64,000 nucleotides of DNA from Theodoxus fluviatilis (GCA_034096865.1 JAWQFJ010017544.1:25001-89000); one strand, 5' to 3'; shown: positions 44,150 through 56,834, counted from the stretch's first letter. Notes: generated from the sequence alone by a model not told the origin. Program-made: numbers and translations.

Positions 44150-45019
44150 GCGGCAATCCTGCTCGGAAATGAAAGGATGTAGAAGACTGAGTTGATTTCC
44201 ATATCATAACTGAGTGAGGAACTCCCATTGATGTCAAATGCAGACAGGACACCACGGCCGCGCCGCGCTGAGGGCTGCTACGTCACCTCCACAGCCCTGC
44301 TCGGCGCCGAATGAGGCGACCCCGGGCAAGTCGAGAACAGATGGAGGCAATCCGTAATTGCTATGTCTGGAAACGTCCCAAGGTAATCCAGCACAGTGAA
44401 GTCTGGGAGTCTTCGAGGTCAATCCTGTTATGGAAACCAGCAAGCATGGTAATGTGTTGTCTTTCGGCACCATGTTACGCAAGATTGATTCTATGCTGTA
44501 GGTTTATTGCAAACGATGTTGTCAATATATAAATTCGTGACCGACCACCACATAACACAGAATTAGCTGTCTTTTCGTATTACTTTGATATGAGTATGAA
44601 CACTGTAGGATCAGATTGTAGAAGTTATGCTTATTTGACGATAGGACTTGTGCTAGCGGCAATATTTAAAAAAATGACATCGGAAGTGTTCAACACATGT
44701 CGACATAACGGAGACAAAACAAGAAATAGCTTATTTTCAAGCGTTTAGACGCAATTTGCAAGCACATTGTTCGGGTGGATGAAAATTAGGTGTCCCTGGC
44801 GTGCATGGACCTCATGCACGCGGCGGCCATGTTAGGTTCAAAGCGAGGCCTGGACAGCACGCGGTTTCATCTCCACTCGCATTCTGTGTCGCAGAGACTG
44901 CAAAAATAGTATACATACAGTAGCTTTTTTGCCACAACTCACGTGTCGTATTTTCTGTCTTTTCCTGGTCACGTAACTGCTGCTTTGTGAGCAATTCATC
45001 CTCTTGCAGATGCATTCAA

Positions 45020-45195
45020 CGCAAACGTATCGCGTCTCCCCATGCGTTTTGTATGAGGCGAATAACCAGGAAACTCTTGGCTCGACTTGCTTTCATTATA
45101 ACCAGCTATTAGTGATTAATCATTATCATACTGAATTGTCTACTAAGGCCGACAGGCCGTAGAAATGACATTCAATTCAGTATTAATTCATTCAT
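45020..45195 (+). mobile_element. SINE-like copy with ATTCA-type tail, copy 1
   Basis: GTATCGCGTCTCCCCATGCG, TTTTGTATGAGGCGAATAAC and CTAAGGCCGACAGGCCGTAG resemble the middle and 3' blocks of the 17428 SINE, diverged, ending in ATTCAATTCAGTATTAATTC. Confidence 0.6.
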
Positions 45196-45401
45196 TTAAC
45201 AGGAACAATGCGTCTATGTCCAGTATGTGTTAGCGCAGACGCTACGATGTATGCAATGATGAGTGGATAATTACGAGTCAACGGATGTTTTAAATACATT
45301 AAAATACTCTATATGAAAGCATATAAGCTTAAATGAAATGCACAATTCAAATACTGTAGGTGTGCATCACTCGTCACATTTCCGTATGCTGATAGAACCA
45401 C

Positions 45402-45727
45402 ATGTTTAAGGCGTCGAACACTGTGGGTCTCTGTAGCAGAGAAAGTAGTCATGTTTAAAGCGTCGAACACTGTGGGGCTCTATAGCAGAGTAAGTAGTCA
45501 TGTTTAAGGCGTCGAACACTGTGGGGCTCTATAGCAGAGTAAGTAGTCATGTTTAAGGCGTCGAACACTGTGGGTCTCTGTAGCAGAGTAAGTAGTCATG
45601 TTTAAAGCGTCGAACAATGTGGGGCTCTATAGCAGAGTAAGTAGTCATGTTTAAGGCGTCGAACACTGTGGGTCTCTGTAGCAGAGTAAGTAGTCATGTT
45701 TAAAGCGTCGAACACTGTGGGGCTCTG
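45402..45727 (+). repeat. 49-bp tandem array fused to a SINE head, copy 1 (about 7 units)
   Basis: The unit is GTCATGTTTAAGGCGTCGAA, CACTGTGGGGCTCTATAGCA, GAGTAAGTA. Each unit carries TAGCAGAGTAAG, one base from the pol III box A seen intact in the adjoining SINE. Copy 2 has only about two units. Confidence 0.9.
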
Positions 45728-45950
45728 TAGCAGAGTAGGTAGAGCGTCTGACCTGTAGTCGCTTGCAGTTAATGGGTGCGGCGTTCGAAGCTGCACAGAT
45801 CCTAGAGTTGCGTCCTACGGTGAGGCGCTTCACCCACATTGCCTCTCCTACCGAGAAGTAAAACAGTTCACTGGGCGCTGCATAGCGGCGACCTGGGGTG
45901 AATTTCCCCCAAGAGAGTATCATCAAAAAGGACAACAATTAAAATAATCA
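45715..45950 (+). mobile_element. tRNA-derived SINE, copy 1
   Basis: Box A TAGCAGAGTAGG (45728-45739) fits TRGCNNAGYNGG. About 50 bases on, GCGTTCGAAGC (45780-45790) is close to box B GGTTCGANNCC. The body has GGCGCTTCACCCACATTGCC and CTGGGGTGAATTTCCCCCAA. It ends in an A/T-rich AAAATAATCATTATT tail. No tRNA cloverleaf is maintained. Confidence 0.72.
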
Positions 45951-46010
45951 TTATTAGCTATATAGTGATTTGAGAAACACTGACTACATGTAAGCTGTGT
46001 TGATTCATCC

Positions 46011-46417
46011 CATTCTAGTTCACTAGAAACTTCGCCTACCGGCGAGAGTGTCTCTAACCAGTTGCCATCACGTGATGGAAGGTTTTCGTCCGATATATGC
46101 AAATGGCGGTCACACGAGAGGGATAGCCGATCTGATCCCTGACATATGCCGTTAAAGTAGTTCTAAGACTATTTCGCACAAAACTCTTAACTTACTCTTG
46201 CTGAGGCAATAAACAAGTGTTTATTCGATAAGATAAAATGTTTGTGTTGAAATGGAAACAAGTTTTTACATCTGCTGAATGATTTCTGTAAAAAGTGGCG
46301 AAACAAATAGTATCAAAACGAACTATTTTTGGCGCAATGCTGTAATGCGAAGCATCAAGTCTATTACGCATTCATTGCGAACTGTTCCAGAGTCACTACT
46401 GACGGGTTCACAAAATG
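46011..46417 (-). mobile_element. MITE copy (CATTCT/AGAATG family)
   Basis: Starts CATTCTAGTTCACTAGAAAC and ends GGGTTCACAAAATG. Flanks GATTCATCC and GCTACATCC match at seven of nine. Present in both duplication copies. Confidence 0.87.
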
Positions 46418-47105
46418 GCTACATCCTGCACAAACACCTTTAATTTTAGACCGACATCGCGACGAATCTTCTGCATAAAAACTGATCCGATTCGCACTTT
46501 GCACCATTCGTGCACATGTGCCACACAGCAGTGTCTAGTACTGGCAGCCATTCGTTGCGATGTGCACGCCTCGTTCTGAGTTGCCAACATGGCAGCTGTG
46601 ATTAAGGTCCAATTCTGCAAAACATGTAAATGACTCAGACTGACAACTACCACGTATTTCTGCATGTAGTGCTGAATTGCCTCGAGCGAGTTAGGACTGG
46701 TTTGGTACTCGTCAGTCATCTACGTTGATGTGTGCCTACTGGAAGTGGTAGATAGTGGAATATCAATTCAAATTCTGATTTACTTTCATGACTTTGGGCA
46801 AGACATAAAAACCGCCGAAAACAGTGCTTAGCTAGCAGACACTACCGGGAACTTAGTGTTCGAGACACAAAAGTTGGTCAGGTGACATCTATTTCATACC
46901 GTGTGTGCGGCATGTTTATGTCTGGCCGAGATTTGAACACTTGGGTCTTGTTTCTGGACACATATATTCCGACTGTCTGTCTCTGTGGGCTCTTTTTCTT
47001 AAGGAAATGTCGAGAAAGCTGACTGCCAGAACTATCCAGCTAAATGATGTCACGTAGTATAAACGCATCTATTGTTTTAAAAACTGTAGCGATTCAAATG
47101 AACCT

Positions 47106-47351
47106 TTGATGTATTTCACAAAGAGCTTTGGGAAATCGATACCGTTATTTGGTTACAGTGTCTTTGTGTCAGTAAATTTAAAAATGAGCGTTTTGCGTGA
47201 GAATCGAAGGTGGACATTTTTCTACTCGCATGACAGAGTACAGCACGTGGCAGGGTCTTGTGTGTCCTGCACAAAAGTTGCAGTGCATTTATGCCAGGCA
47301 TACACTGATGTCGAGTTGTGTCCACTAAAGCACTGGCTTCACATTGAATAA
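47106..47351 (+). pseudogene. Cys/His-rich frame, possible piggyBac-type C-terminal zinc finger, copy 1
   Basis: An 81-codon frame ends with GSCVSCTKVAVHLCQAY, then TDVELCPLKHWLHIE and a stop. Spacing CxxC...C...LC...H resembles the C-terminal zinc-binding tail of piggyBac-like transposases (CxxC, YxCxxC, xLCxxxCF, H), but one expected Cys is Tyr and one is Lys. Copy 2 differs at a few residues. No upstream transposase domain is present. Tentative. Confidence 0.35.
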
Positions 47352-47579
47352 AGATGCCTCCAGTCAAGTTGCGACTGCCCTCTCCCCCTTCCCGAGATTA
47401 ATGGGAGCTCAAGCCGCACATTCTACCTCCTGATTATTGTGCCTTTCTAAACATCATTCCCGTAAAGAGCAAGCAGTTGGCAGGAAATAAACACGCCAAA
47501 TGTGATTTTCCCAGTCTTCCACCTCGGCCCGAAAAAGTACCTGGTTTAGCTCCGGCACAAAAAAAAGTGCGACGTGAAT

Positions 47580-48090
47580 GTACATGTGTGTGTGTGTATG
47601 TGCAATTGCATGAGTGTGTGCGCGCGTGTGCGTTTGCATGTGTATGTGTCCGTACACGCAAACGCGTGCGTGTGTATGTGTGTGCGTATGTCAGTGTGTG
47701 TGTGTGCGTGCGTATTCGTGTTTGTGTGTGTGTGTGCATATGCGTGCATGTGTGAGTTTGCGTTTACATGCATGTGTGTGTGTGCGTATGCGCGCGCACG
47801 GGCGTGTGTGTGCATGTGTGTATTTGTACGTGTGCGTGCATGCATGCCTGTGTGCGTGCGTGCGTGCGCGTGTGTATGTGTGTGTGTGGGTGCACATGTG
47901 TATATGTGTCTGTGTGTGTGCGTGTACGTACGTGTGTGTGTGTGTGTGCATGTGTGTGTGTGTTCGTGTGTGTGTGAGCACATATGTGTCTGTGTGTGTG
48001 TACCTACGTGTGTGTGTGTTTATGCATGCGTGCTTGTATGTGTGTGTGTTTATGTTCGTGTATGTGCACGCTTACGAGCGTACGTGTGTA
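47580..48090. repeat. (GT)n-rich microsatellite region, copy 1
   Basis: GT with GCGT, GTAC and ATGT interruptions. Cys/Val and His/Thr frames are artefacts. Confidence 0.96.
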
Positions 48091-48919
48091 CAGGTATTCA
48101 TAACCGAATGTTCCTGGAAGTCAATCGGAAACGTAGTATGAAGAAACTAATGCAATTTCTTTGTGAAGAGAAATTTTTCGCTCGACTGAGACCCAAATAG
48201 ATCCGACTATGTAAAGCTGTTGTGCAACCGGTCTACAAAGAGACATTTATAAATTCAATCAAGACAGGTTTGTGAGCTGCAGGCTGCCTCTGCTTCGGTT
48301 ATTCAATTCTATGTTCACAGGAACTTCTTCACAATGGGGCCCAAGCTACACAACGAAGGGGGGAAAAAATTCAATCGCTTTTGCAGGTCACTTCTGCCGA
48401 TCTCCGGACAAAGGCGTGGGATATTTCCTCCGCGTCAGCTCACGCTACCATGCGCATCTCAGCGCGCATCCGGTAAGAGGAAAAGAGAGCGCCGCTCAAG
48501 CGCCATTTGCATTCGCACCATATGTCCTCTGACACAACGCAGTTGCACTCAGTGACCGCTGCTCAGATATGACTGGCATGGCAACAACCTTCACAGACGA
48601 CTAGGGCGATTTTCACCTCTCTTTCCTCCCGGTTGCAATGCATTACAATGTACCAACCTGCCTAACGCTTTTATCGACTGCCATGCGCTGCTGGGAGAGG
48701 TCCGAAGTGACGTCAGGCTTTGATTGTTGTGAGTCTTGGAAGGTTGTGTCCACGAGATTTGTGAAAAAACCACGCTCTCGTAGAATTACACTTTTTCTGC
48801 GGTATTTGCATATGGAGAGCCATTTCCATGTGAATTAATTATGTGGAAAGGTCATTTGGTTTTCAAATGTTTGCTATCACGCTTTTAAGGGGTTGAAGGT
48901 AGGAGGGAGAGAAAGAGCG

Positions 48920-48938
48920 CGCGCGCGAGAGAGAGAGA

Positions 48939-48972
<34 letters not shown>

Positions 48973-48995
48973 CAAAGAGACAGAGACAAAGAAAC

Positions 48996-49032
<37 letters not shown>

Positions 49033-49125
49033 GAGAGAGAGAGAGAGAGACAGAGACAGAGAAACAGAGACAAAGCGACAGAGAAACATAGAGAGAGAGA
49101 CAAAGAGACAGACAGAGAGGGAGGA
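48920..49125. repeat. (GA)n/(GACA)n microsatellite
   Basis: GA run with CAGA and CAAAGA interruptions. Confidence 0.96.
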
Positions 49126-50004
49126 AGAGGGGGGGTGAGAAGAGGTGAATTCCTTTTTTAAGTTTTCCCTGCTAATTGCAAGAAGCTCTGCCTAATCTAA
49201 CCTGTACACGATGTATGTATAATGTGTGTATAATGTACTTGTATTGCGCGCACCTCCAGCCCAAAGGCTGCTCAGTGGCGCATGCACAGAAATAAAAAAA
49301 TGTAGATGAATGTTCGCAATGCCTGAGCATGCAGCTCACTTCCCCTCCGAGCTCTAGCTTAGCCATGGAGTAATGGTCCTATAATTCACTTCACCATGCA
49401 AACTGTCATCAACCACAACCTCACCCCACCTCGGTTACACCTAATAGTTGTGACCTCCAGCACAAAAGGAATCCAGTTGGGCCTTGGGGACATTATGATA
49501 TATTGGCACCAGCGTAAAGGCCTTTAGATTTTGTTTAAACTGCTGTACATCACTGGAGTATGTTAACTTTTGGTAAGCTGTCAATGATGGTAAGACATTT
49601 TCCCCCCTTCAAAATCCAGCTTTGAAGACGAAGGGGGTATGTCATTTTCAACTTTACCAACGAAATACTGAATTTTTTACCTTTGTCTTGTCTTCCATTT
49701 GTCTTCTATTTCTGTATATAACCGAGGGGGTGGGGTTGGGTGGAGGGGGAGCTGGCTGATGAATTAGAAAGAGATCCATCCGACCTTAGGAATCCCATAG
49801 TTTGTAATTGTGTGATGGTAAAAGTATCACATGTTGCATAGCCTGCATTGTTTCTTGCCTGCTAATTAGTTATGCATTTCGTAGATTCCTTTTTTTAAAT
49901 GTCAAATTGTGGCTGATTTGGCCAAAACTAATCACAAACACATACTCCCATATTAATGATCAAACTCGTCAAAGCAGCCATAATCTGCTAACAGCCAACT
50001 TTGA

Positions 50005-50039
50005 AACACACACACACACACCCTCACACACACACACAC

Positions 50040-50092
<53 letters not shown>
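50005..50092. repeat. (CA)n microsatellite
   Basis: CA run with two CCCT breaks. Confidence 0.97.
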
Positions 50093-50093
<1 letters not shown>

Positions 50094-50562
50094 CTCAACC
50101 CCCCACCCCCACCCCCTTCACCTTCGCTTCGATCTCTGAGCAGTACCTCCATATTAGCAAAGGGCAAGGACTACTACTAAAGGACGTGCACAGCGTGATT
50201 CCTGACTTCGCTAGCGGAGGCCAGTTTTCTTGAGGCTCCGCAGTCCCCTTGTTCTATTTTTAGCCGCAATTCGGCGTAGGAGTTTGGATGAACTTTTTTT
50301 AATGTAATACAATGTTTTTTTTAACAAGTATACACTTTAGTCACATCGAAGATTGTTTTAGATATCACACTGAGAGTATTTATGTATTAGATTCTTCCCT
50401 AGCGAACATTTTAAATTCAGTTGAGGTGGTGCAAAGTACGCACTATGTTGCCTTGTCGCAAGGTTACAACCGGACAAGAGTGCATTGGTCTACCATGATG
50501 GCGGCGAATCTGAGTTGAACATTCTTGTTTACCAAGTGTTTTGCTGTTTCTGTGCCTTCAAA

Positions 50563-50639
50563 ATGCCTAATAAGTGTAGTTATTCGGCAAAACAACTCCA
50601 AAACTTCGAAACGGGTTCTGATTTAAATTGGTGCAAGGT
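50563..50639 (+). CDS. Possible first coding exon (weak)
   Basis: An ATG at 50563 gives MPNKCSYSAKQLQNFETGSD and LNWCK, then a plausible donor AAG|GTAAAG at 50640. About 65 bases upstream is ATGATGGCGGCGAATC, a YY1-like promoter word often near transcription starts. Duplication copy 1 keeps the second half of this exon but not the ATG or upstream part. This could be a real 5' exon that was cut by the duplication breakpoint, or chance. Confidence 0.25.
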
Positions 50640-50880
50640 AAAGGTTTCACCCGAGAAACAACCCATTAAATGTTTTTGGTTATTTGTAATCTAGTTTTGG
50701 AATTACAACCCAAAATAAAATGCATTTTAGCGCATGTCACAAAGTTGATCATGTCAAACTTCTGATGACGTCGGCGTCTGTGTTCCGCACTCAGAGACCC
50801 CCAATAGACGCTTAAATTAAGTCAAATATTCAGATCATGGAAGAGAAATTGTGGCGTCCTTGGAGAAGGTTTTCGATCGG

Positions 50881-51190
50881 AAAAGCTACCATCGACAGGC
50901 CACAATTGTGGACTCGTCCCAGGAGAGGGGTGTGGAAGAAGGCCAAGCTGGCGGGCCATACAAGCAAGCAAGCAACAGCATCTGACTGGCAAGCAATCTT
51001 GGTTGGTTAATTATCAGTGAATTCGCAGTGATTCATTCAGAGAATGACAAAATATTCTGACGATTCGAACATGAAAACTCGTATTCACATGTCCCGCCAG
51101 TTTGTGTTTTCCCCCAGCTTGGCTGTCCTTCTCACACCCCTCTCCTCGGATGAGTCCACGAGATGTAGTGTGGCCCGTTAATGAGAGCTT
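50881..51190. mobile_element. Short foldback element (copy 2)
   Basis: Counterpart of 34760-35080. Its left end has a perfect palindrome CCACAATTGTGG then GACTCGTCCCAGGAGAGG; its right end on minus reads GTGGACTCATCCGAGGAGAG. Confidence 0.78.
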
Positions 51191-52494
51191 TCCCTTGCGG
51201 TCTCAGAGTGCTCTCTAGTTATTTTTATTTCTTATCAAATTGTGCTCGCTATGGGAGGTTGTGGAATCGGCTTCATCTGACACACGCACTTTTATTTCAT
51301 TATTTGGTGGCAACTGTCAGTTACCATTTGTCATACTTTGCAGTGGGGGCGAAATTTCATGTGGATTGCTAGAAATGGTTCCACTGTAATCAGTTTAGCG
51401 CATCATATATCACGGTAGCGCCTTTATGGTGGAATATTGACCACTACTTGATTGTTCCAGCGTTACATGATATCCTATAACAGTACCACGTGATCGTAGT
51501 TCTCGATTATCATGAACTGTTGCAAATCTACACGTAAACGATGACATTCTCTAATGGTCGCAAGCGCGAATATACACACGAACTCTGCAAGATAAACACT
51601 TAACGTTGGTGTTATAGTTCTTTTGGATCCGTCGCATTGGCATTTTATTGCCCGTGAGCAGCAATAGAAGTTGTTGACTTGAGAGGTGGAAGACTGCTAT
51701 TTGCGAAAGTCACGGAGTTCGCCACGACTCAGACGAGTGCTCCCAGGATGGAATATGTACTGACAATGTGACATAGCACTGGCCTGACTTTCTTCATGAT
51801 GCTGTTGATTTCAATTTAAAAATAGTCTAATGATATCACTGGCCGCAGTGGACCAATGATAGCCAACTGCGGACTTTCCTTTTGATATTGTTGTTCTCAA
51901 AAATGTTCTTATTTACATCACTGGCCACAATTAACGAAGCCGACTGTGAAGGTCTATTCGGTAATCCATTCAGTGCATGTTATGCGTACTTCTTCAAAAT
52001 TCAAAGATGGGCCACATCAACAGTTGACGTTAACTCGATTACGGTTCTGACCGAGTAATTGATAAACTCCTTGAGTGACCTAGAAACATCCGGCCGTCTT
52101 GATTGATCTACAAGATCGCATTTTTCGTCCGGCACTGCCAAGCGAAAACTACATTTACAAGCCTATGGTAGTGTTACTTCTCTCTGAACATACAGCAAAG
52201 AACATAACAAACAGATTCACGATTTACCGAAGGCAAAATGAAAAAGCGAGAGCTTCGACTATGCAGCATGGCGATAATAAAATCCTTTGGGAGAAAGAAA
52301 GGCATTTGACACCCTCTTTTGTCATTTTAGAAAATTGGTATCTTCTTTAAAAGGAACATCAAATTAAACAGTAAACAAATCGATCATATAAACATTCAAC
52401 AAAACATACTGACTTTCTTTGGTTACCGCGAAATTGAATATCTTTAGAGGAATTTTATTTCTTGTAATGAACTTCCAAGCTCTCTGGACATTAA

Positions 52495-53104
52495 GCCCCA
52501 GCAGGTGGGGGCATTAGGCTCCAACCTAAAAGACTTATTCTTGTCAGTGTTTTCTCATCTAAAATGGATAAAAGAGCTTAGAAATGCATAAAATCACATA
52601 GAAGGAGGGACATTAAATAAAATTAATGTACATTCTTCTGTCAGTGCACAGAAGCAAGGTCCAAATTGACATGATGCAGCCCTGACGCCATATTGGTAGT
52701 CTCTGACAGCTGAAGACCAATCATGGGTGTGTTATTGGAATAACACTGAATGCCCAGCCGTCAGTAGTTCCTGCCTACGAGGGGATCACTCAGCAACTCA
52801 AGTCTTATTTAGTATTTAAATAATGTGTAGAAACTAGAGACTCATTAACAATTCCATGACAAAACTGAAACAAAAAAAAATTTGGATTTGTTTCAAATCA
52901 TAAAACTTGATAGGTTTCCTAGACAAAAGCCATTTGCCTCAGGTTTTAAAGTCTTATGGTTTCTTGAGTCCATTGATAAAGTTAAACAGAACCCACGGAC
53001 CATAGCAAAACCACCTTGCCTTCTCCATTTTATTTACAGTGTAGGGCAATCCAATAAGTTGCATGTGATTCCATACGTTGATGGTCACTAATGCCCCGCG
53101 AGGC
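52495..53104. mobile_element. TTAA-flanked 610-bp element, copy 2
   Basis: TTAA at 52491-52494 and 53105-53108. Same length as copy 1. Confidence 0.72.
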
Positions 53105-53251
53105 TTAACGCCCCGCTTTCGCCTAAACAGGATTTACCGAACGCAAAGTATCCCCTATCTCACAGCAACTTAGTCGAATGCACCCACAGTGCTCTCCTTC
53201 CTCACGCTAAAAATGCAATCACCAGCCTCAGCTGCATGACTTGGGGCATTC

Positions 53252-53670
53252 CATTCTGTGAACGCGAGTCAGTAGTGACTCTGGCGCAGTTCGCAATGAA
53301 TGCGTAGTTGACTTGACCCTTCGCATTACAGAATTGTGCCAAAATTAGCTCGATCTGGATACTATTTTTTCCACTTTTTAAATTACAGAAATCATTCAGC
53401 AGATGTCAAAGCGTGTTTTCATTTCAACACAAACATGTTATTTTATCGAATAAACGCTTGTTTATTACCTCAACAAGCGTAATTTATGAGAAGTATGCGA
53501 TATAGTCTTAGGACTACTTTAACAGCGTATGTCAGGGAGCAGAGTGCAATCCCACTAGCCTCACTGATGACCTCCTTATGCATATTCCGGACGGATTAGT
53601 TCCATCACGTGACATGAACTGTGCTAGAGACTCTTTCGCCGGAAGGCGAAGTCTCTAGTGGACTAGAATG
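53252..53670 (+). mobile_element. MITE copy, counterpart of 37577-37992
   Basis: Starts CATTCTGTGAACGCGAGTCA and ends GTGGACTAGAATG. Same flanks as copy 1. Confidence 0.88.
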
Positions 53671-53728
53671 GGGTCGTTCAGGTCGCACATTCCGCACTGT
53701 CTGACTGAGACTCGGAGTACGATCATTA

Positions 53729-53825
53729 TAGTAGTAGTAATAGTAGTAGTATGAGAGGCTTGGATATAGGCCGTGAAGCCTTTTAAACGCCCCATCGTAA
53801 TGTGTTGCCTTATATAGGGTCATAG
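53729..53825 (-). mobile_element. Very short LINE 3'-tail insertion private to copy 2
   Basis: TAGTAGTAGTAATAGTAGTA then GAGAGGCTTGGATATAGGCC, GTGAAGCCTTTTAAACGCCC match the 3' UTR and TAC tail of the LINE at 39243-39790. Copy 1 at about 38045-38060 reads GATCATTATGAGATCG without it. Confidence 0.82.
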
Positions 53826-54509
53826 TGAGATCGTTATATTTTAGACAAGATGGAAGGGGAGGGAAGTTCCTGTAAACACGTTTGTTATGCTTCGGCACGT
53901 CGTAGGCGTTGAAACAACACTAATGCAATCACACAGATAGGTAGGTGCATCGTCAATGTCCACCATGTATAGAGATTCTTTGTTAACACGTGGAGCGGGT
54001 CAATGCGTAATGCGCATGCGCCTTTTCCAAGATGGCAGCGGAACTTTCAAGTGGTCTATTTCAGCTCAGGGATATCCGTTCTCTGGAACTGAGTCATTTT
54101 TTAATTCTACATTCGGCTCGCATCCTCCATTCAAGCAAACGGTAATACTATTCATAGCTCTTCTCTTTTACCTGCAAATACTGAATTTCGTTTGAGACGA
54201 CGTGCTTGCAACAGTCATAAACCGATTGTAGTGGGATTGCTTTTAACAACCCACTAGAAATTACGCCCCTGCTGCAAAACATGACAGTTATGTAATTCCT
54301 CCTGCCCTTTTTTCTTTGTTCTTTTCCTTACCCCACTCCAAACTGAAATTGCAGGTCGCACAACACTGCCATAAGATTGTGTCAAACTGTCGGTTCTCCA
54401 ATTATGCGGCGTTCACATTTTAGAGAACGCAATAGTACACAGAACCTCAATCCGGATCTCAGGCACTCAGAACTGGTTAGACCAGTCACCCCTCTCCCTC
54501 CATGGACAT

Positions 54510-54670
54510 TATTCACGCGAGATACTTCCGGTTTTCAAAACGAGACGGACTTTGCAAAAATATGGGAGTCTGCTATGGCCAGCACCAGTACCAGTACATG
54601 GAGTGGAAATCTCCTTCATGTGCCTCCATTCTCGCGTGGAAATGTTGAAATATGGGCAAGTGATGTTTTT
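54510..54670 (+). mobile_element. LINE fragment, counterpart of 38735-38895
   Basis: NETDFAKIWESAMAS and TSTWSGNLLHVPPFSRGN on plus. Confidence 0.6.
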
Positions 54671-55017
54671 CTTGTTTATAGCTGGGAAACTGCAATGTTT
54701 ACACCAGGAAGCAAGAGCATTCGATCCCTTTGCACGACCTAACGTAGTAACAACCTCTACTCATGAGAAACCTATTGTGATTGGTCCAAAAATATAAACA
54801 AACTATCTGCAAAGACAGCCCATGGTTATATTAGCGTAATAAATTAACATATAGGCTTACTGACCTTATTTCAAGAAACACCGGTCATAGTGATCAACAC
54901 TACGAGATCTAGATCTACAAGAGTGAAGAGAGAAGGGTAACCTGTTTTACCTTCGATGTCATGCACAAATCCTTCGATGAACTTTTCGTATCCTTTCCCT
55001 TTCTTTTTACTGGGTAT

Positions 55018-55070
<53 letters not shown>

Positions 55071-55575
55071 TGAGAGGCTAGATGTAGACCGTGAAGCCTT
55101 ATGAACGCCCCATCGTAATGTGTTGCGTTATATAACATAAGGTCCTAGCGCAATCTTCCTATTGCGACAGTGTCGCTCATCATAGCTTCTAGATAACGAT
55201 ATGAATGTAGGATCCTTGTCCAGTTGGTTTTTGAAAACTTTAGTAGTCGGTGCAGTCACCACGAATCCTTCTTCCTTTTAGTGAGTGCAGATTCAAATAC
55301 TCTACGCGCTCGCTGTAAGACATCTCCCGATATTCACTCAACAACTCGGTAGCCCTGCGCTGGACTCGCTCCACAGCCTCTGACTGTCTTTTTAAATGTG
55401 GGCACTAACATCACTTGCCCATATTTCCGCATTTCCATGCGAGAATGGAGGTACATGAAGGAGATTTCCACTCCATGTACTGGTACTGGTGCTGGCCATA
55501 GCAGACGCCAATATTTTTGCAAAGTCCGTCTCGTTTTCGATTTCAAAATGGCCGCTGCGTGAATAACGTCTATTC
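55018..55575 (-). mobile_element. CR1-like LINE 3' end, counterpart of 39243-39790
   Basis: Same ORF2 C-terminal words and a longer TAC run (55018-55069). Confidence 0.82.
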
Positions 55576-56442
55576 CACAGCTCGCCGCTGACACACGAAC
55601 CCGGTAGCGTTACCAAGAGCGGTCTTTCCCATACAGGGAAGCGCGTGTTCACACGACGTCATGCTCAAGACTTCTTCTGAAACATGTGCTGCTCGCTTCC
55701 CTGGCACCAATTTTCACGTGGAGACCGGCGAGCTAAACAGAGAAAAGTACAGCTACACCGATATTCTATGGCTGCAGATGACGATGACATCTAGAGGGAA
55801 GCCACGCACTCTCTCGCCTTCCTGGCCATATCAGGCCAATCTGATGGGTGACTTCTGATTTTTTCCCCCGCCAAACCCTGACGCTCTATCCATTCTCTTT
55901 GGAATGAAGCTGATCAGCTCCGGGAAAAGGGTCTTTTTGATTCATAGTCAAAACGAAATCGGGTTTCTGTTTCAAATTATTACTGTGGTACAAGCTTTAT
56001 TTCCTCCCACTACGGGAAGTATTGGTAATAAGGTGACTGAGCCGTGGGCTGTTATCATCTTGTTGTCATAAAGAATGTTACAAACCATTAATGCTCGCGA
56101 TGTCAAAGTGGGTTTTTTGTTTGGTTTCCGATGCTGCTGTTTTGGAATGTTTATCGTGAGGCCTCAGCGTTCGCGCGCCTTGCACCGCAGTGATAATTCA
56201 CAGCGGACACAAACATTCTGCATCATACAAACATGGCTTTCATCTTTATCGATGGCACTTTCCTTGATATTAACGGCTCGGCTTGACTTTCTGAAAATAA
56301 AATTTATGTAATGTCGTCCACGAGAGCATGCAGTAATCTTTGGTGCAGATATGATTTTCTTCTCCGCATTGACTGGAGTTTAATGTCTCTGTTAAGCCCA
56401 TGCGGCCACCGCTACAGCCGCTGACGACGCCAACAGCAAAGA

Positions 56443-56834
56443 GGAGAAGGAGGAGGAGGAGGAGGAGGAGGAGGAGGAGGAGGAGGAGGAGGAGGAGGAG
56501 GAGGAGGAGGAGGAGGAGGAGGAGGAGGAGGAGGAGGAGGAGGAGGAGGAGGAGGAGGAGGAGGAGAGGAGGAGGAGGAGGAGGAGGAGGAGGAGGAGGA
56601 GGAGGAGGAGGAGGAGGAGGAGGAGGAGGAGGAGGAGGAGGAGGAGGAGAAGAAGGAGGAGGAGAAAGAGGAGGAGGAGGAGGAGGCGGAGGAGGAGAAG
56701 GAGGAGCAGGAGGAGGAGCAGGTGGAGGAGCAGGAGCAAGAGGAGGTGGAGGAGCCGGAGAAGGAGCAGGAGAAGCAGGAGGAGGAGCAGGTGGAGGAGC
56801 AGGAGGAAGAGCAGGAGGAGGAGCAGCAGGAGTA
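56443..56834. repeat. (AGG)n microsatellite, copy 2
   Basis: More than 200 bases of nearly pure AGG/GGA, longer and purer than in copy 1. Confidence 0.97.

Larger units (their letters stand above)
34445..48441 (+). repeat. Segmental duplication, copy 1 (about 14.0 kb)
   Basis: Begins AGTTATTCGGCAAAACAACT and ends CCTCCGCGTCAGCTC. It is collinear throughout with 50577-63815, with only a few mismatches per hundred bases by eye. It differs by discrete insertions (36089-36505 and 40447-40914 are absent from copy 2), by array copy numbers, and by small indels. Both ends are inside the window. Confidence 0.95.
48442..50576. other. Unique spacer between the two duplication copies
   Basis: Contains a GA/GACA microsatellite (48920-49125), a CA tract (50005-50092), and otherwise unique sequence with no repeat partner in the window. 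The last 100 bases lead into an exon-like start at 50563. Confidence 0.7.

Noticed and set aside
45715..45800. Functional tRNA gene
   Set aside because: Box A and a near box B are present, but no cloverleaf or 7-base acceptor pairing is kept and it is followed by a SINE body.
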